Part shown: positions 1 through 9,265 of the stretch, in pieces
Layout: every line of letters begins with the position of its first letter
How positions within the stretch are numbered: the first letter of the stretch is position 1
Assembly: GCF_946481715.1 (NCBI RefSeq)
Contig: NZ_CAMLOV010000032.1
Span: 1-40,503, forward strand
Direction of reading: 5' to 3'
Length of the DNA stretch: 40,503 bases
Source of the DNA: an uncultured Mucilaginibacter sp.
GTDB taxonomy: Bacteria; Bacteroidota; Bacteroidia; Sphingobacteriales; Sphingobacteriaceae
Made by a program: the position numbers and the translations under genes
The notes under the pieces: model-generated
The model's database searches: none
What the model saw: the letters and a program-made list of their open reading frames with translations, nothing else
Told to the model about the DNA's origin: nothing

Positions 1-227
1 GCTGCAATAGAGTGCGCACGGCGCGGGCTATCCTGGAAACAAAACGACTTAACGTTGTATCCAAGCTCGGCCAATGATGCGGCTGCCGATGCACCGGCCA
101 AACCGGTACCCACAATAATCACATCATATTTACGCTTGTTAGCAGGGTTAACCAGCTTTAAGTTAAATTTATGCTTGCTCCATTTTTCGGCCAGCGGGCC
201 CTGCGGAATTTTAGCATCTAAACTCAT
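1..227 (-). CDS. sdhA: Succinate dehydrogenase/fumarate reductase flavoprotein subunit (5' part only)
   Basis: Only the first 75 or so codons are in the window; the frame is open at base 1. Translation from the ATG at 227 gives a short leader and then the dinucleotide-binding motif [18 protein letters not shown] at about residues 40-57. It continues with the HSIAA stretch where the family's conserved His covalently binds FAD. The subunit oxidises succinate to fumarate on the inner face of the inner membrane, feeding electrons through an iron-sulfur subunit to the cytochrome b encoded just upstream (sdhC). The Bacteroidota order is sdhC-sdhA-sdhB, so sdhB should lie beyond the left edge. The gap to sdhC is 95 bases and carries an inverted repeat. 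The identification is firm from the N-terminal motif and the neighbour; the rest of the protein cannot be seen. Confidence 0.9.
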   Translation of the reverse strand, partial: MSLDAKIPQGPLAEKWSKHKFNLKLVNPANKRKYDVIIVGTGLAGASAAASLAELGYNVKSFCFQDSPRRAHSIA

Positions 228-238
228 GTTTCTTTCTA

Positions 239-315
239 TTTACGATTTTAGATTTAAGAGTTACGATTTTTTGAATTTTGAAGAGCTAAGCTATTCGTAA
301 ATCTAAAATCGTAAT
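239..315. repeat. Inverted repeat in the sdhC-sdhA gap
   Basis: The arm tttacgattttagattt (239-255) recurs inverted at 299-315 with 16 of 17 bases matching, and more ttacgatt copies lie between and beside the arms. It fills most of the gap between sdhC and sdhA. The transcript could fold into a long AT-rich hairpin, which might protect or adjust the intercistronic region. It resembles low-complexity intergenic repeats elsewhere in this window. No function is shown. Confidence 0.7.
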
Positions 316-322
316 TCGTAAA

Positions 323-1108
323 TTATTTGGATAAACTCTGGATAAAATACACGATCGGCATCAGCGCAAACCCTAAAGGAATAATTACCCCGAAGAACCA
401 CGTACCGAAGAAGTATACTATTGGCTTGTATTTACGGTGCATCCACCCCAATGTTTGGAAAGCACTTTGGAAGCCATGCAACAGGTGGAACGACAACGCC
501 CCCATAGCTATTACATAAAACACCACGTAAAACACATTGCTAAAGCTCTCCTGTACACGCGCATGTATATCTTTCACACGCATAATTTCCAGGTCGCCGT
601 CTGTAGTGAAGGACCTTTCAAACTCCTGGTTTGGCGGGTTAAACGATGTTACCGTCCGTTCGCCGGTTACCTGGTTGGTGGTGTACTGTTTAAAGCCAAG
701 TTCGTGCTTGTACTTATACGTTAGCCAAAAATCGCTCATGTGTATTACAATGAACACCAACAGGATAGAACCTAACAGGCCCATGTTTTTTGATGACCAC
801 GACGCATCAGACTTTGGTTGCACTGCGTAACCTACCGGCCTTGCCCTGCGGTTTTTTACCGTAAGTATTAAAGCGTATACCGCATGTACAATAATAGTAA
901 TGTACAGGATGTAGGCAATAACCTCTATCGGCGGAAAATGCGTTAAGAAATTGGCATAGGCGTTAAAAGAATAACCTTCGTCCTTGCTAAAAAGCAGCAA
1001 GTTACCACCAAGGTGTACAATTAAAAAAGTACACAAAAACAAGCCAGTTAAAGCCATGATAAGCTTCTTTCCCAGTGATGAGTTAAAGGTTTGTTTGAAT
1101 TCGCTCAT
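323..1108 (-). CDS. sdhC: Succinate dehydrogenase cytochrome b subunit, b558 family
   Basis: This 261-residue membrane anchor takes electrons from the SdhAB catalytic part to the menaquinone pool through haem b. Five hydrophobic segments are visible, the first being LIMALTGLFLCTFLIVHLGG near residues 16-35. Histidines inside the segments (LIVHLGG, IIVHAVYAL, VIHMSDFW, HLLHGFQ) are the likely haem ligands. The N-terminal SSLGKKLIMALTGL pattern is typical of the Bacteroidota b558 family. The start was placed at the ATG at 1108 rather than the in-frame ATG at 1153. A TAnnTTTG promoter element at 1131-1138 would otherwise lie inside the coding sequence, and family members begin close to this MSEF. 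The gene is followed by sdhA on the same strand. Confidence 0.92.
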   Translation of the reverse strand: MSEFKQTFNSSLGKKLIMALTGLFLCTFLIVHLGGNLLLFSKDEGYSFNAYANFLTHFPPIEVIAYILYITIIVHAVYALILTVKNRRARPVGYAVQPKSDASWSSKNMGLLGSILLVFIVIHMSDFWLTYKYKHELGFKQYTTNQVTGERTVTSFNPPNQEFERSFTTDGDLEIMRVKDIHARVQESFSNVFYVVFYVIAMGALSFHLLHGFQSAFQTLGWMHRKYKPIVYFFGTWFFGVIIPLGFALMPIVYFIQSLSK

Positions 1109-1130
1109 TATTGATTCAGATTTATTTAGG

Positions 1131-1138
1131 CAAAAGTA
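1131..1138 (-). promoter_or_regulatory. Bacteroidota -7 promoter element (TACTTTTG) for sdhC
   Basis: On the minus strand the sequence reads TACTTTTG, matching the Bacteroidota sigma-ABfr -7 consensus TAnnTTTG. It sits 22 bases before the ATG of sdhC at 1108. A clear -33 TTTG at the usual distance was not found. Its position supports the shorter sdhC start. Confidence 0.55.
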
Positions 1139-1309
1139 TTTATTAAAAGCCAAAACATATAAATGCTTTCGGCTTTATAAAGCATAATCCATTATTTAGA
1201 AACAATCTAAAAGAATTTTTTCCGCATAACCGTACTGCACTGTATTTTTTTTGATTTACGTTGTGGAAACCGCCTGTTGTTTGCATCCATAAGGAAACCA
1301 CAATAAATT

Positions 1310-4300
1310 ATGAACAGGCTAAACTTATCCCTCCTATCCATTTTGGCGCTACTGATATTGCCATGGCAAATAGCCGGCGCCCAAACCCCGCAACTAACGG
1401 TTGATGGCAAAAGCAATAATGGCGTAACCCTGCAACAATTAAAAATAGATGTGGCTATTTATGGCAACATCAGCCGCACTACTTGGCAAATGACATTTTA
1501 TAACGCCAGCAGCCGCATACTGGAAGGCACATTGCTTTTCCCGCTGAAGGATGGCGTGAGCGTGAGCCGGTATGCTTTGGACATCAACGGCAAGATGCGC
1601 GAAGCGGTACCGGTTGACCGGGGAAAGGGCACGGTGGTTTTTGAATCGATAGAACGCCGCAGGGTAGACCCAGGCTTGCTGGAGAAGGTAGAAGGCAATA
1701 CCTTCCGTACGCGTATCTATCCTATCAACCCAAACAGTACCCGTACCGTTATTATAGGGTACGAGGAAGAGATACCCATGGCAGCAAACGGCAGCCTTAA
1801 ATTCTCGCTCCCGCTAAATTTGAAGGATACCGTTAAAACATTCTCGCTCACCGCATCGGTTGTGCAAAGCGCTGCTGCGCCGGTTGCCGATGATACCAGC
1901 GGCTACGCGCTGAAATTCGATAAACACCAAAACACCTATTCCTCATCTATCAATAAAGTTAATTATACTCCTTCGCATTCCTTATCATTTTACATCCCAA
2001 AACCACAGGATGTTGCCGAGGTGATGATACAGCCGCAAGGCAATAAATATTACTGGTTTATCAATACTGCTATCCCTGCACAAACTATTGCCAAGCCGTT
2101 GCCACACAGCATTGGCCTGCTTTGGGATGCCTCGCTCAGCGGCGCTAACAGGGATATTAAAAAAGAACTGGCACTGCTTGACGCGTACTTTAAAAAAGTA
2201 AACAACGCACAGGTAAACCTTATCACGTTTAGCAATACCATCCTAAAAAATCAAACATACGCTATAACAAATGGCAATTGGGATGCGCTTAAAACCGAAC
2301 TGGAACAAACCGTTTACGACGGTGCAACAAACTTTGGCAAGCTGGACCTAAGCAAATACCCGGCAGATGAGTATTTGCTGATGAGCGACGGGCATCAAAC
2401 TTTTGGCGAAGGGCAAATAAAATTGAGCGGCAAGCCTGTTTATTGCATCAACTCATCGGCCGCTGCCGATTATAGCAACTTGAAACTTATCGCCCTTAAA
2501 ACCAATGGCGAACTGATTGACCTTACCGGCGATGATAACACCAAAGCCTTAGCCGCGCTCACTATACAGCCCCTGCGTTTTTTAGGCATTAAAGCGGGCA
2601 GCACGGTTGATGAGAATTACCCTTCCTTACCGGTTACGGTTAGCGGTGCGTTTTCCATCGCGGGCATTACTAAAGACCCAAACCAAACCATTACCCTGCA
2701 ATATGGCTACGGCAATAAAGTAAGCTTTGAGAAACAGGTAACGCTTGAGTTGGCTGCCAATGCGGTGGAAAATGTGGATGTGGCCAAGCTTTGGGCGCAG
2801 AAAAAAATAAGCGAGATGGATATTAATTACGAGGCCAACCGGCAGGAGATAGAATCCTTAGGCAAACGCTTTGGCATTGTAACCCGTAATACATCGCTTA
2901 TTGTGCTGGAAACCATAAACGATTATATACAGTACGATATTGAGCCGCCTACCGAGTTGCGGGCACAATACGATGCCATTATGAAACAGCGCGGCGATGT
3001 TGCCCGCAGCCCGGCGCGCGAAAACCTAACAACAGCCGAAAACACTTTAAAAGAACTTACCCAATGGTGGGATAACAGCGCCGCACTTGCAAAAGCCACA
3101 GCAAGCAATACAAGCACTCCCGCCCCTGCGGCAGCAAATACTTCAACCCCAACTAATCCTGCTAACACACGGCTTGTAAACCCGGCCGCAGCAGGGAGCA
3201 ACGGCGAAGGACGTACCATAACCGGGATTGTAAAGGCAAAAGACGATGGCGCACCAATACCAGGTGCCACCATTAGGGTAAAGGGTACTAATACCGGTAC
3301 GCAAACCAATGCAACCGGCCGTTACAGTTTATGGGTGCCAAACCGGGCGAAATTGCAAATTTCGTTTTTGGGCTATACCGCACAAGAAGTTAGAATTGGC
3401 TCGGGCAGCGTTTTGAATGTTACCCTCAAGACGTCTTCTAATCAATTGAATGAGGTTGTAGTAACAGGCTATGGCACATCAAGGCGAAGGGATGTTACCG
3501 GCGCTGTATCTGTAATACGTGCTGATGACGCGGCAGATAACGCGCCCGTGCAGGAACCGCCTGCAGTGCAGGATGTACAAGTAGCACCTGCTAATGCTGC
3601 ACCAAGCTCCCAGGCACCCGGTTCATCGGCAAATGTAACATACAAAGAAATTAACAGGCCAATTACGGGGTCATTACCTGGACTAACGGCACAGGTTGCG
3701 GGTTTGTCCGTGCAAACGGTTAATAACAACATCGACCCAAACCTTAAAATCAGGCTGCGCGGCAACAAGTCGCAAATGCAGGGGCGGTCTGCCCTTATTG
3801 TTGTTGATGGCGTGCCAATACCCGGTGCTTCACTTTCCTCTGTCAATCCCGATGATATTGTAAGTACCAATATTTTAAAAGGAGCCGGCGCATCGGCCAT
3901 CTACGGTTCGGAAGCATCTAATGGGGCAATTATCATTACTACCAAAAAAGGAAAGGCAACCCGTTCAGCAACAAATACAACCGACTCTGTCGCTATAGCT
4001 ACAGTTCCAACCCAGGCGGAGGGGATATCCATCGCCTATAAAGCTGCCGATATGGAGTATTTAAAAACCATCCAAAAAACAGGCAAGGCCGCTCAATATC
4101 AAAAATACCTGGAGCTACGTGTGGCGTTTACCGCCGACCCTGTGTATTATTTCGACGTTGCCGATTACTTTATAAAAACCGGCAACAAGGAAGTTGGCGC
4201 CCGCATACTAAGCAACCTTGCCGAAATGGACCTGGGCAGTTACGAGTTATACAAGATGCTTGGCTATAAGCTGAAACAACTGGGTGATTTTGAAGGGGAA

Positions 4301-4939
4301 TTGTTCGCCTTTAAAAAGGTTACGGAACTGCGCCCGCTGGATCCGCAAAGCTTCCGCGATTATGGGCTGGCATTAGAGGATGCCGGTAAACCACAGGAAG
4401 CACTGGATGTGCTTTATACCGCCATGACAAAAAGCTATAGCAGCGATGCCGAAAGCCTTTACCGCGGCATACAGGAAGTGTTCCTGCCCGAAATAAACCG
4501 GATCATCGCTTTAAACAAAGGCAAGCTTAACTTATCCGCCATCCCTAAAAGCATTATAAAACCCCTGCCTGCAGATATCCGCATTGTAATGGATTGGAAC
4601 ATGAACAATACCGATATTGACCTTTGGGTAACCGACCCTAATGGCGAGAAATGTTATTACAGCAACAAGCACACCCAAATTGGCGGCCGCATGTCTAACG
4701 ATATGACGCGAGGCTTCGGCCCCGAGCAGTTCCTGTTAAAGTCGGCCATAAAAGGCACTTACAAAATCGAGATCAATTATTATGGCAACAGCCAGGTAAC
4801 TATAGCCGGCCCAACTACCATTATGGCCGAGTTGTTTACCCACTACGGTACGCCGCAGGAGAAAAAAGAACTCATAGTGCTGCAAATGCAAAAAGATGCT
4901 AAAGGCGGCGTTTACATTGGGGACCTGGATTTTAAGTAA
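1310..4939 (+). CDS. Exported VIT/vWA protein fused to a SusC-like regulatory domain and TonB plug, plus TPR and DUF2135-like domains
   Basis: The 1209-residue product begins with a signal peptide (about 1-24, cleavage near AGA-QTP). A VIT domain follows (about 27-155) and then a von Willebrand A domain (about 265-385) with a MIDAS-like DASLS at 273-277. A Thr/Pro/Ala-rich linker (about 595-630) leads to a carboxypeptidase-regulatory-like beta-sandwich (about 635-708). Next comes the SusC-type signature [20 protein letters not shown] (714-733), a Pro/Ala-rich spacer and a TonB plug-like segment (about 778-882) ending in [12 protein letters not shown]. Instead of a barrel there is a TPR-like helical region (about 905-1070). 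A DUF2135/YfaP-like domain (about 1085-1195; [18 protein letters not shown]) closes the protein. VIT/vWA proteins are often surface or periplasmic binding proteins; the role here is unknown. The barrel-less plug cannot form a transporter by itself and probably mediates protein contacts. The gene stands alone. Confidence 0.88.
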   Translation: MNRLNLSLLSILALLILPWQIAGAQTPQLTVDGKSNNGVTLQQLKIDVAIYGNISRTTWQMTFYNASSRILEGTLLFPLKDGVSVSRYALDINGKMREAVPVDRGKGTVVFESIERRRVDPGLLEKVEGNTFRTRIYPINPNSTRTVIIGYEEEIPMAANGSLKFSLPLNLKDTVKTFSLTASVVQSAAAPVADDTSGYALKFDKHQNTYSSSINKVNYTPSHSLSFYIPKPQDVAEVMIQPQGNKYYWFINTAIPAQTIAKPLPHSIGLLWDASLSGANRDIKKELALLDAYFKKVNNAQVNLITFSNTILKNQTYAITNGNWDALKTELEQTVYDGATNFGKLDLSKYPADEYLLMSDGHQTFGEGQIKLSGKPVYCINSSAAADYSNLKLIALKTNGELIDLTGDDNTKALAALTIQPLRFLGIKAGSTVDENYPSLPVTVSGAFSIAGITKDPNQTITLQYGYGNKVSFEKQVTLELAANAVENVDVAKLWAQKKISEMDINYEANRQEIESLGKRFGIVTRNTSLIVLETINDYIQYDIEPPTELRAQYDAIMKQRGDVARSPARENLTTAENTLKELTQWWDNSAALAKATASNTSTPAPAAANTSTPTNPANTRLVNPAAAGSNGEGRTITGIVKAKDDGAPIPGATIRVKGTNTGTQTNATGRYSLWVPNRAKLQISFLGYTAQEVRIGSGSVLNVTLKTSSNQLNEVVVTGYGTSRRRDVTGAVSVIRADDAADNAPVQEPPAVQDVQVAPANAAPSSQAPGSSANVTYKEINRPITGSLPGLTAQVAGLSVQTVNNNIDPNLKIRLRGNKSQMQGRSALIVVDGVPIPGASLSSVNPDDIVSTNILKGAGASAIYGSEASNGAIIITTKKGKATRSATNTTDSVAIATVPTQAEGISIAYKAADMEYLKTIQKTGKAAQYQKYLELRVAFTADPVYYFDVADYFIKTGNKEVGARILSNLAEMDLGSYELYKMLGYKLKQLGDFEGELFAFKKVTELRPLDPQSFRDYGLALEDAGKPQEALDVLYTAMTKSYSSDAESLYRGIQEVFLPEINRIIALNKGKLNLSAIPKSIIKPLPADIRIVMDWNMNNTDIDLWVTDPNGEKCYYSNKHTQIGGRMSNDMTRGFGPEQFLLKSAIKGTYKIEINYYGNSQVTIAGPTTIMAELFTHYGTPQEKKELIVLQMQKDAKGGVYIGDLDFK

Positions 4940-5104
4940 TCCCCAATCACCGGCGGCGGCTGTGTTGCAGTATCATTGAGATAGGTGTTTGAGTTAGTGG
5001 TTATGTAACTTGCTTAAAACCGATCTCCTATAATCTATTATAACGCATAGCTGAGTGTTAATTACGGAGTTTTAATTTCGGTCATTTTCTAAAATAACAA
5101 CAAA

Positions 5105-5785
5105 TTAACTTATCTTAATAGTTTGAATATTAGATCTATAATTCTCGCCAATCGGTAAAACTTCATCCCCTATTTGAATATTCGTTCGGTTGATGGAACT
5201 TATCAGGGATTTATTTACTAAGTATGACCGGTGTATCCGTACAAAATTTTCATCTGGCAAAAGTTCTACGAGGTATTTCATTGTCATTAAAATGATGTAG
5301 TTACCTTGAGTAGTTTTTAAGGATATGTAATCTTTGATAGATTGAGCGAATAATATATCGGAATGCAAAACTTTAGTATACGAACCACCGACTTTAAAAT
5401 AGGTGAATAAGCTAATTTCCTTTTTTTCCGGCGTTTGGATTTTTAGTAGTTTATCGATGCTCTTTCTAAAACGCTCGAAGGTAATCGGCTTAAGCAAATA
5501 ATCTACGGCTTCCAAATCAAAACCACTCATGGCAAATTCAGGGAAAGCCGTTGTGAAAATAATACTTGGCGGAGACTTCAGGGATTTAATAAAGTCGACG
5601 CCGTTAATTGCAGGCATTTGAATGTCTAAGAGGATCAGATCGATTTTTTCTTTATGCAGGATTTGAAATGCGTCTAATGCGTTATTGCATTTTTTTACTA
5701 AGACTAACTCATTACATTTTGAAACATGGCTTTCCAGTACATCCTGTGCCAGTGGCTCGTCGTCAACGATTATGCATCTGATCAT
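5105..5785 (-). CDS. LytTR-family response regulator
   Basis: The 226-residue protein has an N-terminal receiver domain (about 1-120) with acidic DDE at 8-10, the phospho-acceptor Asp54 in ILLDIQMP and the conserved Lys99 in LLKP. A C-terminal LytTR DNA-binding domain follows (about 130-222), with the typical FVRIHRSYLVN segment and a final LPIGENYR motif. These regulators bind short direct repeats upstream of target promoters. It overlaps the sensor kinase gene by 4 bases, so the two are co-translated. A likely target is the divergent operon starting at 7029, inferred from position and from the tandem repeat at 6888-6911. The gene is more AT-rich by eye than the flanking housekeeping genes. 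Confidence 0.93.
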   Translation of the reverse strand: MIRCIIVDDEPLAQDVLESHVSKCNELVLVKKCNNALDAFQILHKEKIDLILLDIQMPAINGVDFIKSLKSPPSIIFTTAFPEFAMSGFDLEAVDYLLKPITFERFRKSIDKLLKIQTPEKKEISLFTYFKVGGSYTKVLHSDILFAQSIKDYISLKTTQGNYIILMTMKYLVELLPDENFVRIHRSYLVNKSLISSINRTNIQIGDEVLPIGENYRSNIQTIKIS

Positions 5786-6855
5786 ATATTTTGTAATGTC
5801 AAATTCACTGAATAACTCGCCGGATCATCAATCACTTTCAAGATATGCCGGCCATTATATAAAAGGTTTAATCTCTTATGGATGTTACCTAATCCAACCC
5901 CTCCGGAAGGCTTAACCTTTTCATTAGCGGCTTTCGTATTATACACTTCCATATTGATCTCGTTTTCTTCAACCCTGATAAAAACGGCAACTGAGCCTTC
6001 GTAAAGCTCATTTTGAATACCATGTTTAAACGCGTTCTCTATGAATGGCAATAAGATTAAAGGCTCAATAAACCTATTGTCAGTGTTTCCCTGAACGTGG
6101 TATTGTATAGTGATTTTACTTTGGTGCCTTATTTTTTCTGTATCAATATAGTTTGAAATGAAGTCCACCTCTTTTTTCAATGGCACCTTCTCACTATCAG
6201 ATTCATACAGAATATATCGCATCATGTCCGCCAGTTTCGCTACTAAAGGCGCTGTATCCAACGATTGTTTTAGTGCCAAAGAATAAATATTATTCAGCGT
6301 GTTGAAGAAAAAATGGGGATGCAGCTGTGCTTTAAGGTATTTTAATTCATTGTGCAATTGCTCTTCTTTTAACATGCGCATCTGCTTGGATTGCTGGTCA
6401 AATTGTATAAAGTAAGCTAATGCCAATATTGATAGCAATCTGGTAAAAATGTGAACAACGCTAAATGTTAGCGGTTTGTTGCTGCTTAAACTCTCAAATG
6501 CATCGTGCCGAAGGTCATAACTCAGAAATGGGGAGTGGTAAATTATGTAATAACTGACTTTGCCGTAAAAGTGGAATACTACCAGGAATGGGATAATGAT
6601 GGCCGCAATGAGTATAGTTTTTTTTCCCTCCAGGAAATATTTCTGTACTATTTTATAAAACAAGTAAAATGGTATAAGATCGCTTAGCCCGTATATAAAA
6701 CGGAATTCAAAATCGTTCCAGGTTAACCTGGCATCAGGAATCCCCATTTTAAATTCCAAATCTGTTAAGATGGGGAACAGTATAAAGTACACTACAAAGA
6801 ATATGATCTCAATAACAGTGTAACTAAAAAAAAATCTTCTCGCTTTAACTTCCAC
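5782..6855 (-). CDS. LytS/YehU-type sensor histidine kinase
   Basis: This 357-residue inner-membrane kinase has four hydrophobic segments in its first 150 residues (for example IEIIFFVVYFILFPIL near 15-30). A short linker leads to the His_kinase domain, with the phospho-acceptor His181 in LHPHFFFNTLNNIYSL. An HATPase domain follows (about 255-355) with LPFIENAFKHG as the N box and a GVGLGN glycine motif. No separate extracellular sensor domain is evident, so the membrane part itself probably senses the signal. The GTG at 6855 is the best start because the first membrane helix follows at once. It pairs with the LytTR regulator (4-base overlap). The stimulus is unknown; the divergent redox/lipoprotein operon suggests a cell-envelope signal. 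Confidence 0.9.
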   Translation of the reverse strand: MEVKARRFFFSYTVIEIIFFVVYFILFPILTDLEFKMGIPDARLTWNDFEFRFIYGLSDLIPFYLFYKIVQKYFLEGKKTILIAAIIIPFLVVFHFYGKVSYYIIYHSPFLSYDLRHDAFESLSSNKPLTFSVVHIFTRLLSILALAYFIQFDQQSKQMRMLKEEQLHNELKYLKAQLHPHFFFNTLNNIYSLALKQSLDTAPLVAKLADMMRYILYESDSEKVPLKKEVDFISNYIDTEKIRHQSKITIQYHVQGNTDNRFIEPLILLPFIENAFKHGIQNELYEGSVAVFIRVEENEINMEVYNTKAANEKVKPSGGVGLGNIHKRLNLLYNGRHILKVIDDPASYSVNLTLQNI

Positions 6856-6887
6856 TTGGGCAAATTAATAAAGTTCAAGCAAACATG

Positions 6888-6911
6888 TCGACAAAATCTT
6901 CGACAAAATCC
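6888..6911. promoter_or_regulatory. Tandem 12-bp direct repeat between divergent kinase and TlpA operons
   Basis: The sequence tcgacaaaatct (6888-6899) is followed at once by tcgacaaaatcc (6900-6911), identical at 11 of 12 positions. A related tcgaaaatac occurs at 6979-6988. LytTR regulators bind paired short direct repeats, and this pair lies in the 173-base region between the LytTR operon and the operon it probably controls. It is therefore a candidate operator. This is inferred from position and repeat form only; AT-rich tandem repeats can also arise by chance slippage. Confidence 0.4.
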
Positions 6912-7003
6912 AGTAAATCATCGGCCAAAAAGTTTCTTTTATGTATTCGTCGGGTTTACTCATTGCCACGTCTAATTGTCGAAAATACAGTGTTCTATGC
7001 TCA

Positions 7004-7011
7004 TACATTTG
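7004..7011 (+). promoter_or_regulatory. -7 promoter element (TACATTTG) for the TlpA/lipoprotein operon
   Basis: TACATTTG matches the TAnnTTTG consensus and lies 17 bases before the ATG at 7029, implying a very short leader. A TTG about 25 bases upstream (6976-6978) may be the -33 element, at a somewhat long spacing. The tandem repeat lies about 90 bases upstream, a distance compatible with activation. Confidence 0.5.
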
Positions 7012-7028
7012 AATCATAATACATCAAC

Positions 7029-8114
7029 ATGAGACTAATATATCGGTCATTTATCATCTGTGTGCTCTTCTATTCGTGTATGTCAAAGCATAGAAAAGAA
7101 ACCACAAAGCCTTATCTCCTGACCGGAGAAATCGAAGGCTTTTCAAATGGTGATAAAATATATCTGGTAAAAGGTGATAAAACCGATTCGTCAAAAATTG
7201 TTAACGGGGAATTTAATTTCCTTGGAACTATTGACGGGAAGGCAGAGCATGTAATGTTAAGAAGCAAGGATTATAAATTTTACAAGTTCTTTTGGATAGA
7301 AGCAGGTACAATCAAATTCATCAAAAAGCAAGGCTGGAATCAACCTAAGATAGAAGGTTCTGAAACTCAGAGGTCTCAAGATACTTTGGATATGGCTTTG
7401 GAACCCTATACAAAACTTCAAAGTACTATTGCGCAATTAGAGAGAAGCGGCTCGAGCCAACAGGATACCTCTTATTCTAATAAACTGAATGCCCTGCAGC
7501 TACTAATTGACAGCGTGAATTATGCTTTCGTAACAAAAAGGCCCAATCACCCGGTAAGTTTAGAGTTATTGAAAACCTACTATTCAACGTGGGGTAAGAA
7601 GAAAGTACAGCCAGTGTACAATTCATTAACAGGCCAGAATAAAAGTTCTGATATAGGAAAAGAACTTTCATCCTACATCTCGCATAACAAAGATCTAACT
7701 GTGGGTAGCAGGTTCGCAGATTTCAAGCAGTACGATGTTTCGGGTAACACAATCAGGCTTTCTGATTACGCCGGAAAAGTTATCCTGGTCGATTTTTGGG
7801 CTTCCTGGTGTAGCCCTTGCAGGGCACAAAATCCTCAACTCAAGGAGCTGTATAGCTTATTTAAAGATAAGGGACTTGAAATTATAAGCGTGTCCATAGA
7901 TGAAGACAGGGGGAGTTGGATTAAAGCAGTCGGCCAGGATGGCTTGCCATGGGTAAATGTCTCGGCCGGCCGGGAAAAGTTTAACACGGCTGCACTCACC
8001 TATGGGGTTTCCGAATTACCCAGTAATGTCTTGATAAACAAAGCGGGGGTTATTGTTAAACAAAAAATCGGTGTCCCTGAACTGAAATACGAGCTAAATA
8101 AATTACTTAAATAA
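7029..8114 (+). CDS. TlpA-like thiol:disulfide oxidoreductase lipoprotein with DUF4369-like N-terminus
   Basis: The 361-residue protein has a lipoprotein signal ending at Cys17 (LFYSC), so it is probably membrane-anchored and faces the periplasm. Residues about 27-115 resemble the beta-rich DUF4369 domain common ahead of thioredoxins in Bacteroidota. A helical middle follows, then a TlpA/AhpC-type thioredoxin fold (about 225-360) with the active site WASWCSPC (Cys261, Cys264) and the cis-proline in ELPSNVLI (Pro331). It should reduce or exchange disulfides in exported proteins. It is the first gene of an operon with a DUF1573 lipoprotein (19-base gap) and three lipoproteins with four-cysteine tails. 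Those tails are its most obvious candidate substrates; that link is an inference. The direction of catalysis cannot be read from sequence. Confidence 0.92.
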   Translation: MRLIYRSFIICVLFYSCMSKHRKETTKPYLLTGEIEGFSNGDKIYLVKGDKTDSSKIVNGEFNFLGTIDGKAEHVMLRSKDYKFYKFFWIEAGTIKFIKKQGWNQPKIEGSETQRSQDTLDMALEPYTKLQSTIAQLERSGSSQQDTSYSNKLNALQLLIDSVNYAFVTKRPNHPVSLELLKTYYSTWGKKKVQPVYNSLTGQNKSSDIGKELSSYISHNKDLTVGSRFADFKQYDVSGNTIRLSDYAGKVILVDFWASWCSPCRAQNPQLKELYSLFKDKGLEIISVSIDEDRGSWIKAVGQDGLPWVNVSAGREKFNTAALTYGVSELPSNVLINKAGVIVKQKIGVPELKYELNKLLK

Positions 8115-8133
8115 CAGACTAAAAACTAAAATC

Positions 8134-8583
8134 ATGCTTCCTATTAAATGTAACATTTGCAAATCGACACTAACCAAATTTGGTTCTGGCCTTATCATTT
8201 TATTGATGGCATTGGCCTCCTGTAAAACCAAGCCTTCGCAAGCAGTAGTAAAAGAAAAACAACCTTCTGCTTTCGCCGAAATTTCCCTAAAGGAACACTT
8301 TTACGATTTCGGGAAGATAAAGGATGGTGACACGGTTAAACACACATACCTGTTCACCAATACCAGTAAAATCCCTTTAATGATCAAAGACATCTCGACA
8401 TCTTGTGGCTGCACGGTACTGAAGTGGTCGAACAAGCCGGTTGCACCTAATTCAACAGACAGTATTACGGTTCAATTTTCAAAACATCACGACCCTGGCG
8501 TTCACTTCAAACAAATTATAGTGAAAGCTAACACTAAAGATCCTTATACAGTTTTAAACTTTAAAGCTTACATACAAGGTTAA
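8134..8583 (+). CDS. DUF1573-domain lipoprotein
   Basis: This 149-residue lipoprotein has a hydrophobic segment followed by MALASC, with the modified Cys near residue 30. DUF1573 fills the rest: HFYDFGKIKDGDTVKHTYLF, then the SCGCT motif, then the beta-strand pattern of an Ig-like (ASH/MSP-like) fold. The function of DUF1573 is not established. The family is abundant in Bacteroidota and exported, often as a lipoprotein. The region before the membrane segment contains CNIC, unusual for a signal n-region and possibly redox- or metal-sensitive; it could equally be incidental. The gene is 19 bases after the TlpA gene and 57 bases before the paralogue triplet, so it very probably belongs to the same operon. 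Confidence 0.88.
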   Translation: MLPIKCNICKSTLTKFGSGLIILLMALASCKTKPSQAVVKEKQPSAFAEISLKEHFYDFGKIKDGDTVKHTYLFTNTSKIPLMIKDISTSCGCTVLKWSNKPVAPNSTDSITVQFSKHHDPGVHFKQIIVKANTKDPYTVLNFKAYIQG

Positions 8584-8640
8584 ACAATCAAATATTCATA
8601 GAAACAATCAAACATTTATTTATTTAAAAATCAAAATCCA

Positions 8641-9228
8641 ATGAAAACAAGTACAAATCAAATCCGCTTCTCATTAGCATTGCTAATTGGCCTGTTTATC
8701 TACTCTTCCTGTCAGAAAGAACAGTCGGGTGTTAATTCGACTGACAGAAAGCTTGCACCCGCCATGAATTTTACTCCGGCGAAAACATCAGCAGAATTAA
8801 TGGCTTTAAGAGCTAACAAGGATGCAAATATCATTCGGACAGTTCAGGAGTTTGACAACACCGTGTCACTACAAAATACGCCACTTGCTAAGTTGTCAAG
8901 CACGCAGTTGGCAACTTTCAGGAACAGCCTGGTTGTCCGCGACGGACTCGGGGTAGTGAGTTTGCATTACGGCGTATTGAAAGAAGCCCTTACCTATGAT
9001 GATTTTGCAGTCGTTTTGGGCTTGTTTGGCCTGGATGTAAAACAAGGTTACTGGGGCCTTAGCAATGACCCGGCAATACAGGCAAAGTTAAGCCCTCCAA
9101 CTCAACAAACCTCTTCAGTTAGCGAAACCAATGCCGTCGCAGTAGGAAAGGATTATGAAGGATACTATTGTTCCCTGCAAAAGACCTGCACTAAGGCTAA
9201 AGACTACATATGCATGTCTGGCTGTTAA
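8641..9228 (+). CDS. Four-cysteine-tailed lipoprotein, paralogue 1 of 3
   Basis: The product has 195 residues. A lipoprotein signal ends at Cys24 (FIYSSC). The conserved core contains NFTPAKTSAEL, TPLAKLS, a YDDF motif and GYWGLSNDPAIQAKL. A Ser/Thr-rich linker leads to a short tail with cysteines at 177, 183, 191 and 195, the last being the final residue. It shares this plan with the next two genes. The family was not recognised with certainty. A secreted lipoprotein core with a Cys-rich C-terminal peptide recalls the Bacteroidota proteins annotated as fulvocin C-related bacteriocins, but no homology could be tested here. Co-transcription with a TlpA oxidoreductase suggests that the tail forms disulfides. 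An A-rich leader precedes the ATG. Confidence 0.85.
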   Translation: MKTSTNQIRFSLALLIGLFIYSSCQKEQSGVNSTDRKLAPAMNFTPAKTSAELMALRANKDANIIRTVQEFDNTVSLQNTPLAKLSSTQLATFRNSLVVRDGLGVVSLHYGVLKEALTYDDFAVVLGLFGLDVKQGYWGLSNDPAIQAKLSPPTQQTSSVSETNAVAVGKDYEGYYCSLQKTCTKAKDYICMSGC

Positions 9229-9265
9229 CTTAAAATAAAATAGCAACCCGTAAAACTTGGAACCT

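Noticed and set aside
1109..1153. Longer sdhC start at 1153
   Set aside because: It would place the promoter element inside the coding region and adds residues not found in the b558 family.
3469..3900. Antisense open frame opposite the VIT/plug gene (143 codons)
   Set aside because: The sense frame shows conserved domain sequence throughout; the antisense product is low-complexity Ala/Ser/Thr with no start context.
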